DNA of 64,000 bases from Deinococcus sp. KSM4-11 (GTDB taxonomy: Bacteria; Deinococcota; Deinococci; Deinococcales; Deinococcaceae): the NCBI RefSeq assembly GCF_004801415.1, contig NZ_SSNX01000004.1:305490-369489 (forward strand), given 5' to 3'. Below are positions 1 to 8,161 of the stretch, piece by piece (position 1 is the first letter of the stretch; each line of letters opens with the position of its first letter). Under the pieces are notes generated by a model that saw only the letters and a list, made by a program, of their open reading frames with translations, did no database searches and was not told where the DNA came from. Position numbers and translations under genes: made by a program.

Positions 1-1
1 C

Positions 2-601
2 CACCTCGACCATTTGGTCATTGCTGCCCGCACGCTGGACGAAGGCCGGGCGTGGCTGGAAGGTCGCCTGGGCGTGAGCATGCAGCCCGGCGGCACCCAC
101 GACACCTTCGGCACGCACAATGCCGTGCTGTCCCTCGGCCCGGACGCCTACCTGGAAGTCGTCGCGGTGAATCCCGACGCGCCCACCCCGCCGCGTCCCC
201 GCTGGTTCGCGCTGGATACCCAGGAAATGCGGGAGCGTCTGGAGGTCGGCCCGGCGTTAATTCACTGGGTGGCGTCGGTCGAGGGCCTCACGCCCAGCAA
301 CGACGTGCTGGAACTGGCGCGGGGCGAGAACCGCTGGCGGCTGACCGTCGCGGCGGATGGAAGCCTGCCCATGTACGGCGTCGCGCCCTCCCTGATCCAC
401 TGGCTGACCCCGCCGCCCCCCACCCGGCTGGAGGATGCGGGGGTGCGGCTGGTGAAGCTACAACTCGGCACCTCGCACCCGGATCGCCTGCGCGCCCGCC
501 TGGACGCCCTGCAATTCCAGGGCGAGGTCGAGGTGTACGAGGCCCCGCAGGCCGAACTGCGCGCCGTGCTTCAGACACCCGGCGGTATCGTTACCCTCTG
601 A
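2..601 (+). CDS. Glyoxalase-like (VOC superfamily) protein, 5' partial
   Basis: The frame is open from the window edge to a TGA at 599-601, so the true start lies upstream. The visible residues begin HLDHLVIAA, the first beta strand and metal-ligand His of a glyoxalase-like domain, followed by a G-rich stretch ([11 protein letters not shown]) and YLEVVAVNP, both usual in glyoxalase-like (PF13468 type) proteins. About 199 residues remain, close to a full protein of this family, so only a few residues should be missing. The substrate cannot be deduced. The last 11 bp overlap, tail to tail, the rhomboid gene on the other strand. Confidence 0.75.
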   Translation, partial: HLDHLVIAARTLDEGRAWLEGRLGVSMQPGGTHDTFGTHNAVLSLGPDAYLEVVAVNPDAPTPPRPRWFALDTQEMRERLEVGPALIHWVASVEGLTPSNDVLELARGENRWRLTVAADGSLPMYGVAPSLIHWLTPPPPTRLEDAGVRLVKLQLGTSHPDRLRARLDALQFQGEVEVYEAPQAELRAVLQTPGGIVTL

Positions 602-1223
602 AGCTGTTCCTTCCGGGTCGCCGCCCGTGCAGCACGAGCGCCGCCACCAGTCCCGCGAGAAACCCAAACAGGTGCGACTCCCACGACACGTACGGATTGC
701 CGGGCAGCACGCCCCACAGGATGCCGCCGTACAGCACGAACGCGATCACGGCCACGCCAATCGCCACGGGCGTCCGCTCCCACCAGCCCACGCCCAGCAG
801 GTACGCCAGCAGGCCGAAAATCAGCTCGCTTGCGCCCAGGTGCACGCTCCCGCCCCGCCCGAACAGCCACACCAGCGCCCCGCCCAGCACCGCGATGATC
901 AGCGTGGCCGCCACGAAGCGCCATATGTTCCGCACCGCACTCATGAACGTGAGAACCGCCAGCGGCACGGTGTTCGCGATCAGGTGCGGGAATCCCGCGT
1001 GCAAAAAGGGCGCGGTCAGCACGTGCCAGAATGTCTGCGTATCCCGGGGCTCGATGCCGTAGTAGTCCAGGTGACCGCCGAACACGCTCAGATCCACGAT
1101 CTCCTCGCCCCACAGGCCCGCGATCAGCGCCGCCGTGATGGCCAGCGCCGGACGGACCTGCGGCGTGCGGCGCACCGGCACCAGGGGAGAACCGGATCGG
1201 TTAGACAGGGGAGAGCGGCTCAC
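591..1223 (-). CDS. Rhomboid family intramembrane serine protease
   Basis: A 210-residue polytopic membrane protein with a rhomboid core. [10 protein letters not shown] places the catalytic Ser at about residue 132 and [11 protein letters not shown] the His at about 184; [14 protein letters not shown] matches the conserved H..H..N region of TM2. Rhomboids cleave transmembrane substrates inside the bilayer; the substrate is unknown. The usual GASGAIFG is GASELIFG here, so the Gly after the Ser is replaced, but the Ser-His dyad is present. The start is GTG at 1223, with CAGACT six bases upstream, a weak form of the leaderless -10 hexamer seen elsewhere in the window. It stands alone and converges on the VOC gene. 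Confidence 0.8.
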   Translation of the reverse strand: MSRSPLSNRSGSPLVPVRRTPQVRPALAITAALIAGLWGEEIVDLSVFGGHLDYYGIEPRDTQTFWHVLTAPFLHAGFPHLIANTVPLAVLTFMSAVRNIWRFVAATLIIAVLGGALVWLFGRGGSVHLGASELIFGLLAYLLGVGWWERTPVAIGVAVIAFVLYGGILWGVLPGNPYVSWESHLFGFLAGLVAALVLHGRRPGRNSFRG

Positions 1224-1322
1224 CCACCCAGTCTGCCCCGCGCCCGTGAGGAGGCAAGTCCCAAGGCTTCCCGAAGCCCCCGCCCCGGACTTCCCTCACG
1301 CTCATGGCCCTAGCATGGGCGC

Positions 1323-2255
1323 ATGCAAACGCGACCACTGGGACACTCCGGCCTGCAGGTTTCCACCGTGGGCCTGGGCTGCAACAACTTTGGCGGACGC
1401 CTCGATCAGGCCGCAACGGACGCCGTCGTCCGCCGCGCCCTCGACGCGGGTATCACCCTGTTCGACACCGCCGACGTGTACGGCAACCGGGGCGGCAGCG
1501 AGGACATGCTCGGCAAGGCTCTCGGGGCCGAACGCAGCCGCATCGTCCTGGCCAGCAAGTTCGGTCACGACATGGGCGACGGCCGCAAGGGTGGCAGACC
1601 CGAGTACGTCCGCTCGGCCCTCGAAGCCAGTCTCAAACGCCTCGGCACGGACCACCTCGACCTGTACCAGCTGCACACCCCGGACGCCAGCACGCCCATC
1701 GCAGAAACCCTCGGGGCGCTCGAAGAGGCCGTGCAGGCGGGGCTCGTCCGCTTCATCGGCGTGTCCAACATGGACGCCGCCGGCGTCCGCGACGCCGACC
1801 GGATTGCCCGCGAGAAAGGACTGGCGCGCTTCACCTCCTGCCAGGATGAACACAGCCTCCTCGTCCGGGGCATCGAACGCGACCTGATCCCCACCATGAA
1901 CGACCTCGGCCTGGGCCTGCTGCCTTACTTCCCCCTGGCCAGCGGCCTGCTGACCGGCAAGTACCGCAAGGACCAGCCCCTCCCGGAAGGCGCCCGCATC
2001 ACGGGCAGCGAGGGCGCGCAGACCCGCTACCTCACCGATCACAACTGGGACGTCGTCGAGAACCTCCGCGCGTTTGCGGAAGGCCGGGGCCACACGCTGC
2101 TGGAACTCGCCTTCAGCTGGCTGCTGTCGTTCGACGTGACCAGCTCGGTGATCGCCGGAGCCACCAAGCCAGAGCAGATCGACGGAAATGTGGCGGCGGC
2201 CTCCTGGGTACTCAGTGCCGACGAACTGGCGGAAGTGGATCGCATCACCAGCTGA
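1323..2255 (+). CDS. Aldo/keto reductase
   Basis: A 310-residue TIM-barrel NADPH-dependent oxidoreductase. The catalytic tetrad is visible: Asp and Tyr in FDTADVYG (residues ~44-51), Lys in VLASKFGHD (~76-84) and His in LDLYQLHTPD (~112). The C-terminal SVIAGATKPEQI is the cofactor phosphate-binding motif. Length and order fit the AKR family (YajO/Tas-like) fully. The substrate is not predictable. TAGCAT lies 6 nt before the ATG with no Shine-Dalgarno, suggesting a leaderless mRNA. A hairpin that begins a dispersed repeat follows the stop codon. Confidence 0.9.
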   Translation: MQTRPLGHSGLQVSTVGLGCNNFGGRLDQAATDAVVRRALDAGITLFDTADVYGNRGGSEDMLGKALGAERSRIVLASKFGHDMGDGRKGGRPEYVRSALEASLKRLGTDHLDLYQLHTPDASTPIAETLGALEEAVQAGLVRFIGVSNMDAAGVRDADRIAREKGLARFTSCQDEHSLLVRGIERDLIPTMNDLGLGLLPYFPLASGLLTGKYRKDQPLPEGARITGSEGAQTRYLTDHNWDVVENLRAFAEGRGHTLLELAFSWLLSFDVTSSVIAGATKPEQIDGNVAAASWVLSADELAEVDRITS

Positions 2256-2274
2256 AGGGTGCTGCGTTCAGTTG

Positions 2275-2400
2275 CGGCTCCCCAGCCCCTCTGGGGGGGA
2301 GCCGGTCGGTGATTGGGCTCGTGGTTGCCAGTTTGTTGTTCAGCTCTTTCCATGTCCGCTGTCATCGTCCTTGCGCTCCGCGCACGAGGGCATTCGGTCA
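2275..2400 (+). repeat. Dispersed intergenic repeat, short copy (A)
   Basis: It starts with a hairpin (GGCTCCCC pairing with GGGGAGCC, 2276-2303) and ends with a segment near 2361-2398 containing GCGCTCCGCGCACGAGGGCA then TTCGGT. The same two end modules recur at 30957-31132 and 52287-52465. This copy lacks about 55 bp of the middle. It fills most of the space between the convergent aldo/keto reductase and ABC exporter genes, so the hairpin may also terminate transcription. Confidence 0.7.
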
Positions 2401-2482
2401 GACTCATTGCAGGAAGATTCGGGTTTTACTCCATCCTTTCGCTTGGCACTCCTGAAGTGACGAACAAGGCTGCGTCAATCCG

Positions 2483-4285
2483 TCAGAGGGTCAGGGTAGT
2501 GTCGTGCAACCGGGCATATACCCCACCGCGCGCGAGGAGCTGCGCGTGGGTGCCTTCCTCGGCCACGCCGTCTTCGGTGAGTACCAGAATCCGGTCGGCC
2601 GTGCGGATGGTCGAGAGGCGGTGCGCGATGACCAGCGTGGTGCGCGAACCGCGCAGGTCGTCCAGGGCCAGTTGCACGGCCCGTTCGCTGCCCGCATCCA
2701 GAGAACTGGTGGCCTCGTCGAGGATCAGGATGGGCGCGTCCTTGAGGAAGGCGCGGGCCAGACTCAGGCGCTGTTTCTGCCCGCCGGAGAGCTTCACGCC
2801 GCGTTGCCCCACGTCCGTGTCGTAGCCGTCCGGCAGCGCTGCGATGAAGTCGTGCGCGTGGGCGCGACGGGCGGCGGCCTCCACCTCGGGCCGGGTGGCG
2901 TCCGGGCAGCCGTAGCGGATGTTGTCGGCGACCGTTCCCGCGAACAGGTACACGTCCTGCGGCACCACGCCGATCTGCCGTCGGAGTGAGGCCAGGGTCA
3001 CGTCCCGGACGTCCTGCCCGTCGATCAGGATCTGCCCGGCTGTGACCTCGTAGAAGCGGGGGATCAGGGCGAACAGGGTCGATTTGCCCGCGCCGGACGG
3101 CCCGACCAGCGCCACCGTCTCGCCCGGTCGGACGCTCAGGTTCACGCCGTTCAGGACGTGCTCGCCGCCCTCGCGGTACGCGAAGGACACGTTCCGGAAC
3201 TCGATGTGGCCCTTCACTGTGTGCAGCGCGACGGCCCCTGGCGCATCCTGAATCTCTGGCTGGATGTCCATGATCTGCATGAAGCGCGTGAAGCCGGGAA
3301 TGCCCTCCTGCGACACGCGGGCGAAGTTCGCGAAGCGCTGCACCGGGTCGACCAGCACCCCGACCAGCAGCAGGTACGTGACCAGATCGGCCAGTTCCAG
3401 CGTCTGCCGGGCGATCAGCACGCCGCCCAGCACGACCACCATGACCGTCAGTACCCCCGTGAACGTCTGCACGCCCTGGTGGAACCACGCCTCGTTGCGG
3501 AAGACGTCCCGTCTGGTGCCCACGAAGCGCGCGTTCTGGTGGGCGAACTTCCGGGCCTCGGCGCGTTCGTTCGCGAAGGCCTGTACGACACGGATGCCGG
3601 ACAGAGAGTCCTCGACCTGCGCGTTCACGTCGCCCATCCGCTCGCGGCTGTGCAGGTACGCGGCGTTCAGGCGGCGGTTGAAGTGCAGCGCGTACACCGT
3701 CATGACCGGCAACAGGGCGAAGATCACCCAGGTCAGCCCCGGGTTGACGTGGATGAGCACGGCGAAGGTGCCGGTGAACTTCACCACGGCGATCAGCAGG
3801 TCTTCCGGCCCGTGGTGAGCGAGTTCGCTGATGGCCTCCAGGTCGCCGGTCAGGCGGGACATCAGCCCACCGGTACGCTGCGAGTCGTAGAAGGCGTAGG
3901 GCAGCCGCTGGTAGTGGTCGAACAGGTCGCGGCGCATGTCCCGTTCGATCAGGGTGCCCATCATGTGTCCCTGGACGTCCACGAAGGTATCGCAGGCGAC
4001 CTGTACGGCCAGCAGCGCCAGCATGAGCGCGCCCGCCACGTAGATCGGGCTGGTCTCGATGGGCGCGGGGCCGGTCAGCAGGTGCGACGTGATGAACCGC
4101 GCCACCAGTGGGAACACCACGGCGATCCCCGCCACGATGAAGGCGCACGCGAGATCGGCGAGCAGCAGGCGCCGGTACGGGCGGTAGTACGAGAGAAAGG
4201 TACGACGCCACCGGCGGGTACGGGTGGCAGGGGCTTCGGGATCAGGGATTACATGGGGCGTCGGCCCCGGTCGGGTTCCATGCAT
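2483..4285 (-). CDS. ABC exporter, fused membrane and ATPase domains
   Basis: A 600-residue half-transporter (MsbA/MdlB/LmrA type) that should homodimerise or pair with another half. The membrane domain covers roughly residues 40-330 with six helices. The ATPase domain follows: Walker A GPSGAGKST, Q-loop VVPQDVYLFAG, signature LSGGQKQRLSLARA, Walker B ILILDEATSSLD and H-loop VIAHRLST. All ATPase motifs are intact, so an active exporter is expected; the substrate (lipid, drug or peptide) is unknown. GGAGGA lies about 12 nt before the ATG. A short frame with its own ribosome binding site overlaps the start. No partner gene is adjacent. Confidence 0.92.
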   Translation of the reverse strand: MHGTRPGPTPHVIPDPEAPATRTRRWRRTFLSYYRPYRRLLLADLACAFIVAGIAVVFPLVARFITSHLLTGPAPIETSPIYVAGALMLALLAVQVACDTFVDVQGHMMGTLIERDMRRDLFDHYQRLPYAFYDSQRTGGLMSRLTGDLEAISELAHHGPEDLLIAVVKFTGTFAVLIHVNPGLTWVIFALLPVMTVYALHFNRRLNAAYLHSRERMGDVNAQVEDSLSGIRVVQAFANERAEARKFAHQNARFVGTRRDVFRNEAWFHQGVQTFTGVLTVMVVVLGGVLIARQTLELADLVTYLLLVGVLVDPVQRFANFARVSQEGIPGFTRFMQIMDIQPEIQDAPGAVALHTVKGHIEFRNVSFAYREGGEHVLNGVNLSVRPGETVALVGPSGAGKSTLFALIPRFYEVTAGQILIDGQDVRDVTLASLRRQIGVVPQDVYLFAGTVADNIRYGCPDATRPEVEAAARRAHAHDFIAALPDGYDTDVGQRGVKLSGGQKQRLSLARAFLKDAPILILDEATSSLDAGSERAVQLALDDLRGSRTTLVIAHRLSTIRTADRILVLTEDGVAEEGTHAQLLARGGVYARLHDTTLTL

Positions 4286-4347
4286 GGATCGGTCTGTCCT
4301 CCAGAAAGGGCGGTGCAGGGCTGGCGGGTCAGAACGATCTGCGTCAT
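4249..4347 (-). CDS. Possible 32-residue upstream ORF overlapping the ABC exporter start
   Basis: ATG at 4347 is preceded by GGAGG at 5-nt spacing. The frame encodes 32 residues (starting MTQIVLTRQPC) and ends at 4249, running 37 nt into the exporter gene in another frame. The peptide resembles no known family. The good ribosome binding site and the overlap suggest that translation of this frame could influence initiation at the exporter ATG (4285). It may equally be chance in GC-rich DNA. Confidence 0.3.
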   Translation of the reverse strand: MTQIVLTRQPCTALSGGQTDPCMEPDRGRRPM

Positions 4348-4464
4348 GGGAAACCTCCGGGTCGGGCCACGACTCCGGCAGAACCGGGTGCGGGCTGGGG
4401 TCAGGCTAACGCGGGCGGGCCCGAACGCCATAAGCGCAATGGCGGAGCGAGGCGGCCGACAAAC

Positions 4465-4506
4465 GAGGGGCGCGCGGAGCTCCCCTCGCAGCCACGCGCG
4501 CCCCTC
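4465..4506 (-). terminator. Hairpin terminator after the dienelactone hydrolase gene
   Basis: A perfect 12-bp stem (GAGGGGCGCGCG with CGCGCGCCCCTC) lies 9 nt downstream of the hydrolase stop codon on the minus strand, followed by a short GTTTG. The U tract is weak, so termination may be partial or factor-dependent. Confidence 0.55.
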
Positions 4507-4515
4507 AGCTCCCCC

Positions 4516-5457
4516 TCAGCTCTTCAGATACTTCGTGAACCATGCCAGCGCGTCGGCCCACGCGGCGTCGGCGGCACTCTTCACGTAGCTCTGGCCGGTG
4601 TCGTTGTTGAAGGCGTGCCCGGCGCCCGCATACTGCTTGAGGCCGTAGGTGGTGCCGGCCGCCTTCAGCGCGGTCTCCAGGGCGGGAATGCCGGCGTTGA
4701 TGCGCGTGTCGTTCGCGCCGTACACCCCCAGCACGGCGGCCTTGATGCCCGGCACCTTGGCGGTATCCGGCGCGGGGCCGTAGAAGGGCACGACCGCCTT
4801 GAGTTCCGGCACTTCCGTGGACAGTCGCCACGCGAGGCCCCCGCCGAAACAGAAGCCGATCGCGCCGATGCCCTGCACGCCCGCTTGTTGTTTCAGTACG
4901 GCCACGGCCTCTTTCAGGTTCGCCACGTGCTCGTCGCCGGACACCTGTGCCAGATAGCTGCTGATCTGCGCCGTGTCGATGTACTGCGCGGTGCCGCCGA
5001 TCTTCGACACGAGGTCCGGGGCCAGGGCGATGTACCCGGCCTTCGCGAGCCGCCGCGCGATGTCCTGAATGTGCGGTTGCAGGCCCTTGTTCTCGTGGAT
5101 GACCAGAATGCCGGGCGCGGGCGCGTTCCCGGCGGGCCGCGCCAGGTACGCGACCTGTGTGAAGCCGCGCGCCTGGTACGTCATAGGCGTCACGGTGATC
5201 GCCGGGTCGCGCGGGTCGACCAGGCCCGCGCCGCTCGCCTGATCGGGCTGTGGGGGCGCGGCCTGCGCCTGGGCGAGTTCGGCGGCGCTGACGCCCGCGA
5301 TACCCAGCGACGCGATCAAGGTGCGGGCGCCCACCACGCCGCCGCCCAGCAGGGTCATGCGGCGCAGGAACTCGCGGCGTTGCAGTTCGCCTTCGTGGAA
5401 GTCCTCGGCGAACTCCTCGGCGACGTAACGGAACAGATCCTGCTTGTACTCGGTCAT
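4516..5457 (-). CDS. Dienelactone hydrolase family protein, Tat-exported
   Basis: An alpha/beta hydrolase of about 313 residues. The N-terminus carries RREFLRRM (about residue 27) followed by a hydrophobic stretch ending in AQA, a twin-arginine signal, so the enzyme should be exported folded. Catalytic Cys sits in GFCFGGGLAW, Asp in GANDTRI and His in AGHAFNND, the Cys-Asp-His triad of dienelactone hydrolases. ATG 5457 is chosen because GGAGGA lies 8 nt upstream; the frame is open 64 codons further but those residues look non-coding. Dienelactone hydrolases open cyclic esters, but exported homologues act on unknown substrates. Monocistronic. Confidence 0.88.
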   Translation of the reverse strand: MTEYKQDLFRYVAEEFAEDFHEGELQRREFLRRMTLLGGGVVGARTLIASLGIAGVSAAELAQAQAAPPQPDQASGAGLVDPRDPAITVTPMTYQARGFTQVAYLARPAGNAPAPGILVIHENKGLQPHIQDIARRLAKAGYIALAPDLVSKIGGTAQYIDTAQISSYLAQVSGDEHVANLKEAVAVLKQQAGVQGIGAIGFCFGGGLAWRLSTEVPELKAVVPFYGPAPDTAKVPGIKAAVLGVYGANDTRINAGIPALETALKAAGTTYGLKQYAGAGHAFNNDTGQSYVKSAADAAWADALAWFTKYLKS

Positions 5458-5639
5458 GGTCAGTCCTCCAGGGATGGGGGCGGCCGGGCGACAGCGGTGG
5501 CAGGGGGCCAGTCGGAATGGGGGCCGGCTCAGCCCGGAATAACGCGGGCGTGTGGGAAGGGCGGCGCTGTCGTACCGATCAACATGCCAGGGTTTTGTCA
5601 ATGTTCTGTGCATGGCACTTGGGCCGGCGCTCATGAAGA

Positions 5640-5660
5640 AGGCCTCCACGCGGGAGGCCT
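5640..5660 (-). terminator. Hairpin downstream of asd
   Basis: AGGCCTCC pairs with GGAGGCCT around a 5-nt loop, 16 nt after the asd stop codon. On the minus strand it is followed by TCTTC, so it is probably a weak intrinsic terminator. Confidence 0.45.
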
Positions 5661-5676
5661 CGTGAAGCCGGATGCG

Positions 5677-6696
5677 TCAGACCCGCTGTCTGGCCTTCAA
5701 GGCGCCCTTCTGCTGAAGGTACTCGGCGATCTGCACGGCGTTCAGTGCGGCCCCCTTGAGGAGCTGGTCGCCGGACACGAACAGGTCGATGCCGCCTCCG
5801 AACACCAGCGACTGCCGGATCCGGCCGACCTCCACGTCGTACTTGCTGCTGGCGGTCAGTGGCATGGGGTAGAGCTTGCCCCCGGGATCGTCACGGACTT
5901 CCACGCCCGCCGCGCTGGCCAGCAGGTCGCGCACTTCATCCGGCGTGGCGGGCCGGTCCAGTTCCAGCGTGATCGCCTCGCTGTGCGTGCGCAGCGTGGG
6001 TATCCGGACGGCGGTGCAGCTGATCTGCAACGACTCGTCCCCGATGATCTTGCGGGTTTCCCACACGACCTTCATCTCCTCCTTGGTGTACCCGTTGTCC
6101 TGGAAGGAGTCGATGTGTGGAATCACGTTGAAGGGGATCGGGTGCGCGAACACGGTGGCCTGCGCCTGCCCGCCGTCCAGTTCCACGCGGGTCTGTTCCA
6201 GCAGCTCGTCCATGCCCTTGGCGCCCGCGCCGCTGGTGGCCTGGTAGGTGCTGACGATCATGCGTTTCACGCCGTACTTCCGGTGGATGGGCGCCACGGC
6301 GACCACGGCGATGGCCGTCGTGCAGTTCGGGTTGGCGATGATGCCCTGGTGGGTCAGGGCGGCGTCGCCGTTCACCTCGGGCACCACCAGCGGCACCTGC
6401 GGGTCGTAGCGGAACGCGCTGCTGTTGTCGATCACGACCGCGCCACCCGCCACCCACTTCGGCGCCAGCGCCTTGCTGATACTTCCCCCCGCCGACGCCA
6501 GGATCACGTCCGCGTCGATGGCACCCTCGGGCGTGGCCTGCACGGTCAGTTCAGTGCCCTTGAAGGTCAACTTGGTTCCCGCGCTGCGCGGCGAGGCAAA
6601 CAGCAGCAGTTCGTCAAACTGCAGGCTGCTGCTCTCCAGCACCTTGAGAAGTTCGTGTCCTACCGCTCCGGTCGCACCGACGATCGCTACGCGCAT
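5677..6696 (-). CDS. asd: Aspartate-semialdehyde dehydrogenase
   Basis: A 339-residue enzyme that reduces aspartyl-4-phosphate to aspartate semialdehyde, the branch point to threonine/isoleucine, methionine and lysine/diaminopimelate. Visible motifs: Rossmann start [11 protein letters not shown], active-site Cys in NPNCTT (about residue 130), and catalytic His in TLRTHSEA. The length is typical. ATG 6696 is preferred over an in-frame ATG four codons upstream because GGAGGAG ends 5 nt before it. The region just upstream holds a promoter, a Thr-rich leader peptide and alternative hairpins ending in U8, so expression is probably controlled by attenuation. Confidence 0.95.
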   Translation of the reverse strand: MRVAIVGATGAVGHELLKVLESSSLQFDELLLFASPRSAGTKLTFKGTELTVQATPEGAIDADVILASAGGSISKALAPKWVAGGAVVIDNSSAFRYDPQVPLVVPEVNGDAALTHQGIIANPNCTTAIAVVAVAPIHRKYGVKRMIVSTYQATSGAGAKGMDELLEQTRVELDGGQAQATVFAHPIPFNVIPHIDSFQDNGYTKEEMKVVWETRKIIGDESLQISCTAVRIPTLRTHSEAITLELDRPATPDEVRDLLASAAGVEVRDDPGGKLYPMPLTASSKYDVEVGRIRQSLVFGGGIDLFVSGDQLLKGAALNAVQIAEYLQQKGALKARQRV

Positions 6697-6706
6697 ACGC
6701 TCCTCC

Positions 6707-6742
6707 AAAAAAAATGCCGCCCCGCACGTCTGGCGGGGCGGT
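6707..6742 (-). terminator. Attenuator terminator of the asd leader
   Basis: On the minus strand CCGCCCCGC (6741-6733) pairs with GCGGGGCGG (6725-6717), a 9-bp all-GC stem with a 7-nt loop, followed by CA and eight consecutive T (6714-6707). The T run ends directly at GGAGGAG, the asd ribosome binding site. No promoter fits between this terminator and the asd start, so transcripts reaching asd must read through it. Confidence 0.85.
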
Positions 6743-6761
6743 TGCCTTCACGACACCGCCC
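6736..6761 (-). promoter_or_regulatory. Antiterminator stem of the asd leader
   Basis: GGGCGGT (6761-6755), directly after the leader-peptide stop codon, is the exact complement of ACCGCCC (6742-6736), which forms most of the 5' arm of the terminator. The two hairpins are therefore mutually exclusive. A third pairing (CGAC-ACC at 6781-6774 with GGTGTCG at 6757-6751, one bulged C) could occupy the antiterminator arm in RNA that is not being translated. Confidence 0.75.
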
Positions 6762-6794
6762 TTAGGGAGTAATGGTGGTCGCGTGGGTCTGCAT
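6762..6794 (-). CDS. asd leader peptide MQTHATTITP
   Basis: ATG CAG ACC CAC GCG ACC ACC ATT ACT CCC TAA: four threonine codons and one isoleucine codon in ten. This resembles in design the E. coli thr operon leader, which senses both charged tRNA-Thr and tRNA-Ile. The ATG lies 7 nt after the -10 hexamer and at the expected transcription start, with no ribosome binding site, so it is probably translated from a leaderless RNA. A ribosome stalled at ACC ACC (6779-6774) would leave the antiterminator arm free; one reaching the stop codon would cover it. Confidence 0.8.
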   Translation of the reverse strand: MQTHATTITP

Positions 6795-6801
6795 GCCTGC
6801 C

Positions 6802-6830
6802 AGGGTAGACGCTGCGGCGCAGAGGGTCAA
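6802..6830 (-). promoter_or_regulatory. Promoter of the asd leader
   Basis: TTGACC (6830-6825), a 17-nt spacer, then TACCCT (6807-6802). The expected start of transcription, 7-8 nt downstream, is the A of the leader-peptide ATG at 6794. Confidence 0.75.
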
Positions 6831-6870
6831 GCGGCCCGTCTGGACGGCCCCGCTCCTCCAACCTTGGGGT

Positions 6871-7179
6871 TCAGCCCTTGCGGCGGAACAGGCCACCGAG
6901 CAGTCCACCCCCCGCCTTCTTCGGCTCCCGCCGGGGCTGGAAGTCCTCCAGCTTGATCTCCGCTTCCGGGTGCGGCGCGGCCTCCCAGCCGAGGTTCGTG
7001 GCGATCAGGCCGCCGTAGCGACCGGCGGCATACAGGGCATGCTCGCGCTCCTGTTCCTCGGTCATCGCGCGCGGGTCGGCGAGGGCCTCCAACATGGCCT
7101 GCAGGCTCTCGTCGGCGCACGTCCACTGCCCCTGACTGAACACGGCCTCCTGGCCATAAATGCGGATTCTGGCGGACAT
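6871..7179 (-). CDS. Conserved hypothetical protein, 102 residues
   Basis: A small, charged, probably cytosolic protein without signal or membrane segment. It ends in KKAGGGLLGGLFRRKG, a Gly-rich hydrophobic strip between basic residues. The middle contains GRYGGLIATNLGWEAAP. I do not recognise the family. ATG 7179 lies just after CTCAGT with no strong ribosome binding site. It lies upstream of the asd leader promoter on the same strand; because the attenuator stands between, it probably contributes little to asd expression. Confidence 0.6.
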   Translation of the reverse strand: MSARIRIYGQEAVFSQGQWTCADESLQAMLEALADPRAMTEEQEREHALYAAGRYGGLIATNLGWEAAPHPEAEIKLEDFQPRREPKKAGGGLLGGLFRRKG

Positions 7180-7283
7180 ACTGAGGACTCCGGAAATACA
7201 TGGGAAGCGGACGGCGGGCGTCCGGCCTGGGGTGAGGTTGTGTAACCCACCCAGAATAGCGCTCCGGCCGCTCCCGTGCCCGC

Positions 7284-7880
7284 TCAGGTTACTTTTTCAC
7301 CTAGACGCCGCTCCTTGCCGGCGTGCAGGCGCGCGATGTTCTCCCGGTGCAGCCAGATCAGCTGCCCGGACAGGATCAGCACGATCACGATCATCCACAC
7401 GGGCCGCTGCATCACGATGACCAGCAGCGCCGCCAGGGCCGCCGCCACGATGCTCCCGGCCGACACGAACCGCGTGAGCCACATGGTGAAGATGCCCACG
7501 GCGAAGGCGCACAGGCCCACCACCGGATCGATGGCGGCCAGCGTGCCGAAACTGGTCGCCACGCCCTTGCCGCCCCGGAAGCCCAGAAACGGGCTGTAGT
7601 TGTGCCCGATGACGGCCGCCAGCCCGCACAGCGCCGACCACAGCCCGTCCAGGCCGAGGGCATGCGCGATCCAGACGGCCAGCGCTCCTTTGAGGATGTC
7701 GAAGAGCGCCACGGCCAGCGCTGGCCCCTTGCCGACCGACCGCAGGACATTCGTCGCGCCGCTGTTGCCGCTGCCGACCGTGCGGATATCCACGCCACGC
7801 GCGCGCGCCACCCAGGCGGCCGCCGGAATGGAACCCAGCAGGTACGAGAGCAGCAGGGCGAACACGGTCACGAGGGTCAC
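7284..7880 (-). CDS. plsY: Glycerol-3-phosphate acyltransferase PlsY
   Basis: A 198-residue inner-membrane enzyme that transfers acyl from acyl-phosphate to glycerol-3-phosphate, the first step of phospholipid synthesis; its donor is normally made by PlsX. Family motifs are present: [15 protein letters not shown] (motif 1), [21 protein letters not shown] (motif 2) and a third Gly-rich segment. The N-terminal [17 protein letters not shown] is the conserved first helix. The start is GTG 7880 with TAGAAT 6 nt upstream, so probably leaderless. No plsX nearby. Confidence 0.95.
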   Translation of the reverse strand: MTLVTVFALLLSYLLGSIPAAAWVARARGVDIRTVGSGNSGATNVLRSVGKGPALAVALFDILKGALAVWIAHALGLDGLWSALCGLAAVIGHNYSPFLGFRGGKGVATSFGTLAAIDPVVGLCAFAVGIFTMWLTRFVSAGSIVAAALAALLVIVMQRPVWMIVIVLILSGQLIWLHRENIARLHAGKERRLGEKVT

Positions 7881-7920
7881 GGTCGGATTCTATGCCCGCC
7901 TGCCCGCCGGCACCCCCGGT

Positions 7921-8049
<129 letters not shown>

Positions 8050-8161
8050 GCTCTGCGCCCCGCTTCGGCCTCCGTGCCCCGGGGCGTCACTTATTGCCCG
8101 GCACCGTCTGTCCTGCCCCGTGCGCCCCGTTCCCCGGCCCTTCCCTCCCTAAGGAGTACGT

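Noticed and set aside
2475..4211. Long open frames antisense or out of frame with genes, e.g. over the ABC exporter, glycosyltransferases and purH
   Set aside because: They are Arg/Gly/Pro-rich without motifs and shadow genes with full domain signatures; expected in high-GC DNA with few stop codons.
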